64,000 nt of DNA, from positions 6,486,501 through 6,550,500 of the forward strand of contig NZ_LT629796.1 of NCBI RefSeq assembly GCF_900106065.1, read 5' to 3'. Of the stretch, positions 8,787-16,784 are shown piece by piece. This DNA is from Pseudomonas mandelii. Its GTDB lineage: Bacteria; Pseudomonadota; Gammaproteobacteria; Pseudomonadales; Pseudomonadaceae. The translations under genes and the position numbers were made by a program. The notes under the pieces are model-generated. The model did not search any database and was not told the DNA's origin. It was given only the letters and a program-made list of their open reading frames with translations. Each line of letters opens with the position of its first letter. The first letter of the stretch is position 1.

Positions 8787-10126
8787 TGTGGGAACGAGCT
8801 TGCTCGCGATGGCGGATTTACATTCAAAAGAAATGTTGGCTGATCCACTGCCATCGCGAGCAGGCTCACTCCTACAGGGAGCGGCGGCGATAACAATACC
8901 TGTGGGGCGACCCCATCCAATGTGGGAGCGAGCCTGCTCGCGATTGCGGATTTGCATTCAACAGAAATGTTGGCTGATCCACCGCCATCGCGAGCAGGCT
9001 CACTCCTACAGGGGGCAGCGGCGATAACAATACCTGTGGGACTACACCATCCAATGTGGGAGCGAGCCTGCTCGCGATAGCGGATTTACATTCAACAGAA
9101 ATGTTGGCTGATCCACCGCCATCGCGAGCAGGCTCACTCCTACAGGGGGCAGCGGCGATAACAATACCTGTGGGACTACACCATCCAATGTGGGAGCGAG
9201 CCTGCTCGCGATAGCGGATTTACATTCAACAGAAATGTTGGCTGATCCACCGCCATCGCGAGCAGGCTCACTCCTACAGGGGGCAGCGGCGATAACAATA
9301 CCTGTGGGACGACCCCATCCAATGTGGGAGCGAGCCTGCTCGCGATAGCGGATCTACATTCAACAGAAATGTTGGCTGATCCACTGCCATCGTGCGCAGG
9401 CTCACTCCTACAGGGAGCGGCGGCGATAACAATACCTGTGGGACGATCCCATCCAATGTGGGAGCGAGCCTGCTCGCGATAGCGGATTTGCATTCAATAG
9501 AAATGTTGGCTGATCCACTGCCATCGCGAGCAGGCTCACTCCTACAGGGAGCAGCGGCGATAACAATACCTGTGGGACGGCACCATCCAATGTGGGAGCG
9601 AGCCTGCTCGCGATAGCGGATTTACATTCAACAGAAATGTTGGCTGACCCACCGCCATCGCGAGCAGGCTCACTCCTACAGGGAGCAGCGGCGATAACAA
9701 TACCTGTGGGACGACACCATCCAATGTGGGAGCGCGCTTGCTCGCGATAGCGGATTTACATTCAACAGAAATGTTGGCTGATCCACTGCCATCGCGAGCA
9801 GGCTCACTCCTACAGGGAGCGGCGGCGATAACAATACCTGAGGGACGACCCCATCCAATGTGGGAGCGAGCCTGCTCGCGATAGCGGATTTACATTCAAC
9901 AGAAATGTTGGCTGACCCACCGCCATCGCGAGCAGGCTCACTCCTACATGGAGCAGCGGCGATAACAATACCTGTGGGACGACACCATCCAATGTGGGAG
10001 CGAGCCTGCTCGCGATAGCGGATTTACATTCAAAAGAAATGTTGGCTGATCCACTGCCATCGCGAGCAGGCTCACTCCTACAGGGAGCAGTGGCGATAAC
10101 AATACCTGTGGGACGACCTCATCCAA
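8787..10126. repeat. Tandem array: ten 134-bp units, each a REP doublet
   Basis: Units start with TGTGGGA at 8787, 8921, 9055, 9189, 9323, 9457, 9591, 9725, 9859 and 9993, an exact 134-base period, and the array stops at 10126. Each unit holds one REP (GAGCGAGCCTGCTCGCGAT), a conserved middle (ACATTCAACAGAAATGTTGGC), the opposite REP (ATCGCGAGCAGGCTCACTCC) and a spacer with GCGATAACAATACCTGTG. Units differ by only a few bases. The period is not a multiple of three, so the array does not encode one repetitive protein. It ends directly inside a LysR gene fragment. Confidence 0.97.
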
Positions 10127-10128
10127 TG

Positions 10129-10380
10129 CTGCGCTGCGCGGCGATAGACAGCGTCGGCATTGCGCAAATGCCGATGTCGCTGGTGCACGACTTTATCGAG
10201 CGCGGGCAGCTGGTGGTGGTGTTGCCTGATTGGGCACCGCGGACCGAGATGATTTATGCGGTGTTTGCGAGCAGGCAAGGGATGCTGCCGTCGATGCGGA
10301 TGTTGATTGATTTTATGGTGGAGCAATTCAGGTTGCTGGATGATCCGGCGCGAGGGATGCGCGGGAGTCCGTTGGTTTGA
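10129..10380 (+). pseudogene. LysR family regulator, C-terminal fragment
   Basis: Eighty-three codons match the end of the LysR substrate-binding domain: SVGIAQMPMSLVHDF, then GQLVVVLPDWAPRTEMIYAVF and MLPSMRMLIDFMVE. The DNA-binding N-terminus and most of the effector domain are missing, and the REP array begins exactly where homology stops. The fragment has no start of its own and should be non-functional. Confidence 0.75.
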
Positions 10381-10476
10381 TAAGGCCAAATGCTGGACCT
10401 TGCAGGTGAGGTGCCAGACGCCCGCTTTTCCACTGCTATGCTGAAAGCATCAGTTTCTGCGGTCGAGACGAGTAGC

Positions 10477-11058
10477 ATGGCAGCACAAGGCAAGCATTCC
10501 TCGTTCACGCCCAAGGCTATGGCCTTCCTGGCTGGCATTTTCGTTGTCGCTTGGGTGGCCATAACGTCGCTCGAAACTTATTTCGACCTGACATTGTTGG
10601 CCGATACCACGAGCTGGCTGCTACGTTTGGGCGAGTGGCTTTTGCTGGAAACGCCAATGCCGAATTGGTCGTTGCTGATGATTATCGCGATTTTCATCAG
10701 CACGCTGTCTCTAGCGATTTACTACGTCCGCATCCCTGATGGAACTGACGGCGAGTTACACGAGATAGAGCGAAAAGTTTACAAAAATAACAACCCTCAG
10801 TTTCCAAGGTTGACCGATAACCAAACGCTGTTGATGGAAGTTTTAGCCTATCATGCGAACTTCAGAAAAGTTGCAAACTTGAACTCGGTTTGCAAACTTG
10901 TCTCCCTCAGCACGGTAGAAGTTGAAGCCGGCCTAAAGCAACTCCAGGCTAAACGTCTGGTGACGCAAAAAGTGACCCGAGGTACGTTTGGCGCCACCAT
11001 TTTTGAACTGACCTTGGCAGGTAAGGATTATGCGTTGGAGCGATTTGACCTTACGTAA
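10477..11058 (+). CDS. Hypothetical membrane protein with C-terminal helical domain
   Basis: A protein of about 193 residues if it starts at the ATG at 10477 (MAAQGKHSS); in-frame starts at 10390 and 10438 are possible and none has a clear ribosome site. There are two predicted membrane helices (about residues 15-35 and 65-85) and then a soluble C-terminal domain of about 95 residues. The stretch VEVEAGLKQLQAKRLVTQKV followed by FELTLAGKDYALERF resembles a winged-helix or MarR-like fold, so a membrane-attached regulator is possible. Codon use is more AT-rich than flanking core genes. I do not recognise a named family. Confidence 0.6.
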   Translation: MAAQGKHSSFTPKAMAFLAGIFVVAWVAITSLETYFDLTLLADTTSWLLRLGEWLLLETPMPNWSLLMIIAIFISTLSLAIYYVRIPDGTDGELHEIERKVYKNNNPQFPRLTDNQTLLMEVLAYHANFRKVANLNSVCKLVSLSTVEVEAGLKQLQAKRLVTQKVTRGTFGATIFELTLAGKDYALERFDLT

Positions 11059-11111
11059 CAGTGATGTCTAAGGCGGCGAAAGAAACCGCGCAATATTCGC
11101 CATCGCACGCG

Positions 11112-11549
11112 TTATGTAAATGTCTCCCCCACTGGGGCAACGTACTGAAGCGCGGCAAGCTCCACGTAACTCGACTCCCCTCCTCCAGTCGCACCCGACA
11201 ACCAACCCCATACGAAGGTCAGCGTGGTACGTCCTGCGCGATCCACGCCGACCGTGCCACGAGACCAGCCGGCAAGAATCTCGCCATCCGTGGTCAAACA
11301 CTGATAAAGAAGCTCAATAGTATCGGGGCCTGTCACGCGCCCAACCTGATTACCGATACGGATACGCCCGCCTTGGTAAGTACCCGAAATGGCATCCTCC
11401 TCGACATGGTAAAGAAATACTGTGCCTGTACCGGATAGCCCGTGGGAGTTTTCCGCTACCGTGAATCGGCGACCGTTCAAACGCTCACTGACTTGAGAAA
11501 AGGGAGTTTCCATAAGTGCTGCGTCCTTTAGTGAAGATGTTCCATTCAA
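11112..11549 (-). CDS. Lipocalin-like small protein (often annotated as N-acetylglutamate synthase)
   Basis: A 145-residue protein with a beta-rich pattern: LNGRRFTVAENS, GTVFLYHVEEDAISGTYQGGRI, LLYQCLTTDGEILAG and GESSYVEL. This matches a family of small proteins that databases often label N-acetylglutamate synthase without evidence of that activity. The start at 11549 has AAGGA 4 bases upstream; an alternative ATG lies at 11513. It is convergent with the membrane protein ending at 11058. Confidence 0.65.
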   Translation of the reverse strand: MNGTSSLKDAALMETPFSQVSERLNGRRFTVAENSHGLSGTGTVFLYHVEEDAISGTYQGGRIRIGNQVGRVTGPDTIELLYQCLTTDGEILAGWSRGTVGVDRAGRTTLTFVWGWLSGATGGGESSYVELAALQYVAPVGETFT

Positions 11550-11576
11550 TCCTTCAACTGCCCTACCCCATGCTCA

Positions 11577-11710
11577 TTACCAGCTACCTGTGAGTGCTCC
11601 CGAGAAAGGCGCTAGATTGGCCGAGTTTCGCGAGTCCACAACAACGAAGTCATCGTCATTGGCGTGCATCTTGTGAAATCTCAGTGGGATAAATTGATCC
11701 TGGCGAGGAG
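11577..11710 (-). pseudogene. DapF-like (diaminopimelate epimerase) N-terminal remnant
   Basis: The minus strand reads QFIPLRFHKMHANDDDFVVVDSRNSAN before a stop. This resembles the start of diaminopimelate epimerase, where an F/L-x-K-M-H-G-x-G-N-D-F-x-V-x-D motif contains the first substrate contacts. Two consensus glycines are changed and only about 25 residues remain; the rest of the enzyme is absent. I infer a decayed paralogue; the match is short. Confidence 0.45.
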
Positions 11711-11779
11711 ACAAGGGTGAAGGCGATCTAGCCCCATCAGCATGACTCAAGCAAGATAAGACGAGCATTGCCATCGATA

Positions 11780-11806
11780 TCAAGCCCCGAAAAGTTCGGG
11801 GCTTGA
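11780..11806. terminator. Perfect 12-bp hairpin, likely terminator of the KGG gene
   Basis: TCAAGCCCCGAA and TTCGGGGCTTGA pair perfectly around a 3-base loop, 16 bases beyond the KGG gene stop on the minus strand. There is no clear T-tract on the minus side, so efficiency is uncertain. Confidence 0.6.
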
Positions 11807-11821
11807 TAGGGTCAGACGACA

Positions 11822-12253
11822 TCAGGACTTACGTCCTCCACCTCCGCTCATCCCATCATCATTGCGCCCCGTTCCAGACGACTTGTCACGGTCATCGGCG
11901 AAATTGCCACCGCGTCCGCTTCCTTGCCCGCCGCTGGACGATTGATCAGCCTTGTTGGACTGTTGTCCGCCGGAAGCCTGGCCGCCTTTTTGGCCTGGCT
12001 TGGACATGTTTTCCTTATCGTCGGCAAATTCCCCTCCGCGATTTGTACCCTGCCCACCTCCGGACATGCTGTCTTTATCGCGCGAGGGCTGTCCGCCAGA
12101 AGCTTGACCTCCCTTTTGACCCGCTTCAGACGCGCGTTGTGGATCGTTGGCAAAGTTGCCGCCAGACGCTTCTCCGCCTTTCTTTCCGGCTTCTGAAGCC
12201 TTGTCAGGATCATTGGAAAAATTGCCTGGATTGTTATTTCCTGTATTGGCCAT
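11822..12253 (-). CDS. KGG-repeat stress-induced protein
   Basis: A 143-residue, glycine-, asparagine- and lysine-rich hydrophilic protein, probably disordered. It contains several KGG units (ASEAGKKGGEASGG, ASEAGQKGGQASGG, MSKPGQKGGQASGG) alternating with (N/E)FA(N/D)D segments, like the stress-induced acidophilic repeat proteins (PF10685; E. coli YciG, fungal Con-10). The start at 12253 (MANTGNNN) has AGAGGTG 6 bases upstream; sequence before it is not family-like. Family members are induced by general stress and starvation, which fits the neighbouring ClpK, peroxiredoxin and KefB genes. It is divergent from the ClpP-like gene. Confidence 0.85.
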   Translation of the reverse strand: MANTGNNNPGNFSNDPDKASEAGKKGGEASGGNFANDPQRASEAGQKGGQASGGQPSRDKDSMSGGGQGTNRGGEFADDKENMSKPGQKGGQASGGQQSNKADQSSSGGQGSGRGGNFADDRDKSSGTGRNDDGMSGGGGRKS

Positions 12254-12517
12254 TTTGTTCACCTCTACATCGTTGGCACGAGCATGGGCCCGTACAATTC
12301 GGAGGATGCAGAAAACGGAAAGTTTGAACGGAAATACGGGGCTCGCGACGAGCGGATTCGGGCGTTTGGTTCCATTGGAAACGGCGACCAGTCGACTGAC
12401 GGCTGTCCCATTCATCGGTGTCACCTTACGACGGTTTTTCGCCCTGAATAAGCGATGTTTACTAGACTCAATAGCGCTTGGAAGCCCTCCCCCGCATCGC
12501 ACCCAGGAGGTAAATCA

Positions 12518-13075
12518 ATGACTGAACACATCGTGCATTTTCATTGCCAGATCGACCAGGCAACGACCGAGCGCTTCAGGGATTGCTGCCTTGAAGCCAT
12601 CGACCAGGGTGCCACCTCCCTTCTCCTGAACCTGTCCACTTGCGGGGGCAGCACCAATTTTGGCTTCACGCTCTACACGTTCCTGAAGTCCTTGCCCGTA
12701 CCGCTTTGCGCAATCAACGCCGGCAATATCGAATCGATGGGCATCATCATGTTTCTGGCGGCAGGCCGGCGCATCACATCCCCTCACGCACGCTTTCTGA
12801 TTCATCCGATGAACTGGTACTTCAGCCAAAAATCCGTCGACCATCAACGACTGCGAGAATACCTGTCCAGCCTCGACAATGACCTTGCGCGCTACGTGCA
12901 AATCTTCATGCTCGAAACCGCTGACGCAGCGACCAAACTCGATATTTTTCATTGCTTGTCTGCGGAGGAAAAGGTCATCGCCGCCCATGAATCGCTGGCT
13001 TATGGTATTGCTCATGAGATGAAGCAGATGGTGTTTGCTGATAACGTCAAACACTGGAAGGTCAGTGGTGGATGA
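12518..13075 (+). CDS. ClpP/crotonase-fold orphan protease-like protein
   Basis: A 185-residue protein with a ClpP-like fold. NLSTCGGSTNFGFTLY corresponds to the first conserved glycine region. Ser73 in NIESMG and His96 in ARFLIHPMN take the positions of the ClpP nucleophile and general base, and AHESLAYGIAHEM resembles the C-terminal handle region. AGGAGG lies 7 bases before the ATG. It is shorter than housekeeping ClpP (about 200-210 residues) and is not next to clpX or a trigger-factor gene. It may be an accessory protease of the stress region; partner and substrates are unknown. Confidence 0.75.
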   Translation: MTEHIVHFHCQIDQATTERFRDCCLEAIDQGATSLLLNLSTCGGSTNFGFTLYTFLKSLPVPLCAINAGNIESMGIIMFLAAGRRITSPHARFLIHPMNWYFSQKSVDHQRLREYLSSLDNDLARYVQIFMLETADAATKLDIFHCLSAEEKVIAAHESLAYGIAHEMKQMVFADNVKHWKVSGG

Positions 13076-13196
13076 TTGATCTTAGTCTTGGCGCCAAAAT
13101 CCGAGTTCCGCACGCCCAGAACATGGCGGTTCTCTGCAAAACCGCCTACGCTTCTTGCATGAATCCAAGTCCGTTGCTGAGTGATCAGTATTGGGC

Positions 13197-13313
13197 TGGA
13201 GCGATCTGATTGCCTTTGACCGCCCGTTCCTTGCCAATCCGGACCTGCACGCGCATATCGCCAACAACTCGCCTCTCAATCCGGTCGACCCGCGGTTCAC
13301 GTTCTTCCATTGA
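13197..13313 (+). pseudogene. Old-yellow-enzyme (alkene reductase) C-terminal remnant, copy A
   Basis: The frame reads SDLIAFDRPFLANPDLHARI-like sequence up to NPVDPRFTFFH and a stop at 13311. This matches the C-terminal part of NemA/OYE-type ene-reductases, which have D-L-(V/I)-A-F-G-R-P-F-(I/L)-A-N-P-D-L. Upstream coding sequence is missing or out of frame. A related remnant with a longer tail lies before the second luciferase-like gene at 28721. Confidence 0.65.
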
Positions 13314-13324
13314 GGAAGATGATT

Positions 13325-14308
13325 ATGTATCGGCCAAGCACGGTTCCTTATCAGGAGCATCGAGGGTTCAGCCGAACCTTCACTCCGGGTCATTTGAGCC
13401 TGGGATTGTTCTTTCCTTTGGAGGCCTTCGATGGGGACACTCCGAGCATGCTCAACCAGGTCGAATTGGCCAAGCGAGCAGAGGCACTGGGCTTCTCCGC
13501 GCTCTGGTTTCGCGACGTGCCTCTTCGGGACCCTGGTTTCGGCGATGTTGGCCAAGTCTTCGACCCATGGGTTTACCTGGGCTATATGGCCGCTCATACG
13601 TCGGAGATAGCGCTAGGCACCGCATCCATCGCCATCCCTTTACACCATCCTCTGCACACGGCCAAGGCATCAGCCAGCGTCGATCAGTTGAGCGCAGGTC
13701 GATTGATTCTTGGGGTAGCCTCCGGCGATCGCCCAGTGGAGTTTTCGGCCTTTGACGTCGATCCCGAAAGGCGCGGAGAAATCTTTCGAGAGCACTACGA
13801 AGTGATTCGCCGAGCCCACAGCACAAGCTTTGAACCCATCCGCTGGAGCGGTGGTGAGCTGCTGGGCGCAGACCTCATTCCGAAACCCACAACCCAGGTC
13901 ATTCCAATGCTCGTGACCGGGCATAGCCGCCAGTCACTGGATTGGATCGCGCGCGAAAGCGTCGGATGGATCAACTATCCGCGCGCGCCGAAAATGCAGC
14001 GACTGATCGTGGAAGATTGGCGACTGGAAGTCATGAAGCAATGTGGTTCCATCTATAAGCCCTTCACTCAGTCGCTTTACATCGACCTCAGTGAGAACCC
14101 GTCCACGCCACCCACTCACATTCATTTGGGGTTCAGGCTTGGACGCGTCCACCTCCGGGCTTTGCTGGAGGCGCTTGAGGAAATCGGGGTGGACCACGTT
14201 ATCCTGAATCTCAAGTACGGAAAGCGCCCTGCTGCGCAAGTCATTGAGGAGCTGGGCGCTCACCTCGTTCCGCAATTCGGAGTAAAGCCGCGCCCTGGAG
14301 CAAATTGA
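13325..14308 (+). CDS. LLM class flavin-dependent oxidoreductase (luciferase-like), copy A
   Basis: A 327-residue luciferase-like monooxygenase, resembling the BA3436 subgroup (TIGR03571). Typical segments are LSLGLFFPLEAF at the N-terminus, ALWFRDVPLRDPGFGD, TASIAIPLHHPLHTAK, and LSAGRLILGVASGDRP, which forms part of the flavin pocket. AGGAAG lies 6 bases before the ATG at 13325; an earlier in-frame ATG at 13310 would overlap the upstream remnant. It uses reduced FMN and oxygen, presumably with a separate reductase; the substrate is unknown. A full-length paralogue with about 29 amino-acid differences by my count (roughly 91% identical) lies at 28946. Confidence 0.88.
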   Translation: MYRPSTVPYQEHRGFSRTFTPGHLSLGLFFPLEAFDGDTPSMLNQVELAKRAEALGFSALWFRDVPLRDPGFGDVGQVFDPWVYLGYMAAHTSEIALGTASIAIPLHHPLHTAKASASVDQLSAGRLILGVASGDRPVEFSAFDVDPERRGEIFREHYEVIRRAHSTSFEPIRWSGGELLGADLIPKPTTQVIPMLVTGHSRQSLDWIARESVGWINYPRAPKMQRLIVEDWRLEVMKQCGSIYKPFTQSLYIDLSENPSTPPTHIHLGFRLGRVHLRALLEALEEIGVDHVILNLKYGKRPAAQVIEELGAHLVPQFGVKPRPGAN

Positions 14309-14363
14309 TACGCCGGCCGCGTCCACGCCCGGCCGAGGTGGTGCGGTTCAGCAGGTTGAATGA

Positions 14364-14672
14364 TCAAGCCGATACCTGCTCAAGGAATATCAGTTGCAAC
14401 GGCTCTTTCAGCAGGTCATCTGCCGTCGCGGCAAAGCGCTGAAAGTAAGGCATCGAAAAATGCGCATCCAGCGCCGCCTGATCCCTGAAAGCCTCGCGCA
14501 TGTAGAACGTGCCCTGCTCATCACGCAACTCGAACAACACATAGTCGAGATTGCCCGGCTCTGCTCGGGTCGGCTCTACCAGCGCCAGCAGTTCTTGTTT
14601 CAATGCCAGCTCTTTGCCTGCCTTGGCCTTGAGTACGGCAATCGATACCAACACGTTACTGGACGAATTCAT
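14364..14672 (-). CDS. Antibiotic biosynthesis monooxygenase (ABM) / quinol monooxygenase-like
   Basis: A 102-residue ABM-fold protein (dimeric alpha/beta barrel, YgiN-like). Signature parts are VSIAVLKAKAGKELALKQELLALV, EPGNLDYVLFE, and FYMREAFRDQAALDAHFSMPYFQRF. Such enzymes oxidise quinols or reactive small molecules without a cofactor. The ATG at 14672 has GGAG 8 bases upstream; an in-frame TTG at 14678 is too near that site. It lies upstream of the zinc-type dehydrogenase on the opposite side from the luciferase gene. The duplicate block at 28.5 kb keeps only the first few codons of this gene. Confidence 0.85.
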   Translation of the reverse strand: MNSSSNVLVSIAVLKAKAGKELALKQELLALVEPTRAEPGNLDYVLFELRDEQGTFYMREAFRDQAALDAHFSMPYFQRFAATADDLLKEPLQLIFLEQVSA

Positions 14673-14755
14673 CGTCAACGCTCCAACATTAAAAAAATGG
14701 CAAGTGATGCCGCAGGCGGTTCAGCGGGCCCGCAAGCGACCCGCCTTAAGTGAAA

Positions 14756-15763
14756 TCAGAAACCTTCGAGAACGATCTTGCCCCGGGCCTTGCCGCTCTC
14801 GACTAGCGCATGGGCACGACGCATGTTTGCCGCATTGATCGCACCGAAGTGCTCGCCCACAGTGGTTTGCAGAACACCTTGGTCAATCAGAGCGCTGACC
14901 CGATTGAGCAGGTGATGCTGGTTGATCATGTCCGGGGTTTCGTACAGCGAGCGGGTGAACATCAGCTCCCAATGCAACGACAGCGACTTACGCTTGAGCG
15001 GCATCACGTCGAGGCTTTCGGGATCGTCAATCACACTCAGGCGCCCTTGCGGCTTGAGCACGTCAATCAGTTGTGCAAAGTGCTGTTCGGTGTGAGTCAG
15101 GCTGGCGACATAGTCGATCTCCGCCACGCCGAGCGCTTGCAACTGTGCGAGCAGTGGCTGGCTGTGATCAATCACGTGATGCGCGCCCAACTGCCGCACC
15201 CAATCAGCGGTTTCCTGGCGTGAGGCGGTACCGATGACGGTAAGGCGGGTCAACTGTCGGGCCAGTTGCACCAGCATCGAACCGACGCCGCCAGCCGCTC
15301 CAGTGATCAACAGGCACTTGCCCTCCCCCGAACCCTCGACGACACCGAGCCGGTCAAACAACAATTCCCAGGCAGTGATTGAGGTCAACGGCAACGCGGC
15401 CGCATCGGCTGCACTCAATGAACGAGGCTTGTGCCCGACGATCCGCTCATCGACCAAATGGAATTCGCTGTAGCTGCCGGTGCGGGCAATCGAGCCTGCA
15501 TAGAACACTTCATCACCCGGCTGAAACAGCGTCACCTCAGAGCCGACCTCGCGGACAATGCCTGTGGCATCCCAGCCGAGGATTTTCGGTTCTTTTGTGA
15601 AAGTTCCGGCGCGCACCTTGGTATCGACCGGATTCACTGATACCGCGCGAACTTCGACCAGCAGATCCCGTGGGCCAGGCCTGGGCACCGGGAGGCTGAT
15701 GTCGATCAATGCGTGTGGATTGTCGATGGGCAAAGCATGTTCGGTAAAGGTGATGGCTTTCAT
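14756..15763 (-). CDS. Zinc-binding alcohol dehydrogenase family / quinone oxidoreductase-like protein
   Basis: A 335-residue medium-chain dehydrogenase/reductase. The N-terminal GroES-like domain includes VRAVSVNPVDTKVRAG and GWDATGIVREVG, and the Rossmann domain carries LLITGAAGGVGSMLVQLARQL (NADPH binding). The cysteine and histidine ligands of the catalytic zinc are not apparent, as in quinone oxidoreductase types (TIGR02817-like). Start at the ATG at 15763; a GTG two codons earlier is possible. It is divergent from a LysR gene with 110 bases between them, so that LysR probably controls it. The last 45 codons recur in the chimera at 30039. Confidence 0.87.
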   Translation of the reverse strand: MKAITFTEHALPIDNPHALIDISLPVPRPGPRDLLVEVRAVSVNPVDTKVRAGTFTKEPKILGWDATGIVREVGSEVTLFQPGDEVFYAGSIARTGSYSEFHLVDERIVGHKPRSLSAADAAALPLTSITAWELLFDRLGVVEGSGEGKCLLITGAAGGVGSMLVQLARQLTRLTVIGTASRQETADWVRQLGAHHVIDHSQPLLAQLQALGVAEIDYVASLTHTEQHFAQLIDVLKPQGRLSVIDDPESLDVMPLKRKSLSLHWELMFTRSLYETPDMINQHHLLNRVSALIDQGVLQTTVGEHFGAINAANMRRAHALVESGKARGKIVLEGF

Positions 15764-15873
15764 GGACACTCGCTGTCTGAAGGGTTGATGCGCTCACTTG
15801 TAGCCATCTTCGACTTCCCATGTACAAAGAAAAACAAGCAGAATGCGCCAACACTTTCACTGCAGGAGTGAAA

Positions 15874-16764
15874 ATGATCCGCATCGATGATCTTGGTTTA
15901 TTTATCCGCAGTGCCGCGCTGGGCAGTTTCACCGCAGCGGCGCTGGAGGCTGACCTGCTGCCTGGTCAGGTCGCGGCCGCCATCAAACGTCTGGAACGCG
16001 AACTGGACGTGCGCCTGTTCGCCCGTACCACTCGCAGCCTGCGATTGACTGCCGAGGGCGAGCAATATCTGCCCACCGCCCACTCAGTGCTTGAGACCCT
16101 GAAGCAAGGCGAGGAAAACCTGCGTGGTGAGAACGCCACGCTGCGGGGCGTACTGCAAGTGACAGCGCCATCCGATCTGGGGCGCAACATACTGCTGCCG
16201 TGGTTGACGCTGTTCCGCCGTCAGCATCCGGAATTGACGTTGCGTTTTTTCCTGTCGGACCAGATGGCCAATCTGTTTCGCGACCCGGTGGACGTGGCGA
16301 TTCGATACGGCCCGAATGAAGACGCCAACTACGTGGCACTGCCGCTTGCACCGTGGAACCAGCGGGTGTTGGTTGCCTCGCCGGAGTATGTGCAACGCTG
16401 CGGTTCTCCCCAAACACCGGATGACTTGAGCAAGCATGCCTGCCTGCTCTATCTGCAAAATGGCCGGGTCTACGACAAGTGGAACCTGGGCGGACAAACC
16501 GTGCAGGTTTCGGGGCCACTGTTCAGCGATGACGCCGATGTCGTGCGGCGCTGGTCATTGGAAGGTGAAGGTATCGCCTACAAATCCTGGCTGGATGTCA
16601 GTGCCGATATCGCCGCTGAGCGCCTGCTTGTGCTGCTACCGGATTATCCTGGCGAAGCTTCGCCGTTGAGTCTGGTGTGCCCGCATCGCAAGCAGATCAG
16701 CCCTGCGGTTTCTCAGCTTTATACGTGGTTGAGTGGTCAGTTTTCTGCGCTGAAGCGCAGTTGA
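15874..16764 (+). CDS. LysR family transcriptional regulator
   Basis: A 296-residue LysR protein. The N-terminal winged helix-turn-helix is clear (LGLFIRSAALGSFTAAALEADLLPGQVAAAIKRLERELDVRLFARTTRSLRLT), followed by the substrate-binding domain. The start at 15874 has AGGAG 6 bases upstream; the open frame begins earlier at 15820 without a ribosome site. Divergent placement next to the zinc-type dehydrogenase makes that gene the likely target, with the operator in 15764-15873. Such LysR/dehydrogenase pairs often respond to electrophiles or quinones; the inducer is unknown. Confidence 0.9.
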   Translation: MIRIDDLGLFIRSAALGSFTAAALEADLLPGQVAAAIKRLERELDVRLFARTTRSLRLTAEGEQYLPTAHSVLETLKQGEENLRGENATLRGVLQVTAPSDLGRNILLPWLTLFRRQHPELTLRFFLSDQMANLFRDPVDVAIRYGPNEDANYVALPLAPWNQRVLVASPEYVQRCGSPQTPDDLSKHACLLYLQNGRVYDKWNLGGQTVQVSGPLFSDDADVVRRWSLEGEGIAYKSWLDVSADIAAERLLVLLPDYPGEASPLSLVCPHRKQISPAVSQLYTWLSGQFSALKRS

Positions 16765-16784
16765 GCCGACACTGTGACTGATGC

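Noticed and set aside
8872..10126. A series of similar 60-codon minus-strand open frames spaced every 134 bases
   Set aside because: They are made by the REP repeat itself; the period is not a multiple of three, there are no ribosome sites, and they contain the REP palindromes.
8787..10126. Possible CRISPR array
   Set aside because: The units are 134 bases and nearly identical throughout, with no unique spacers and no cas genes.
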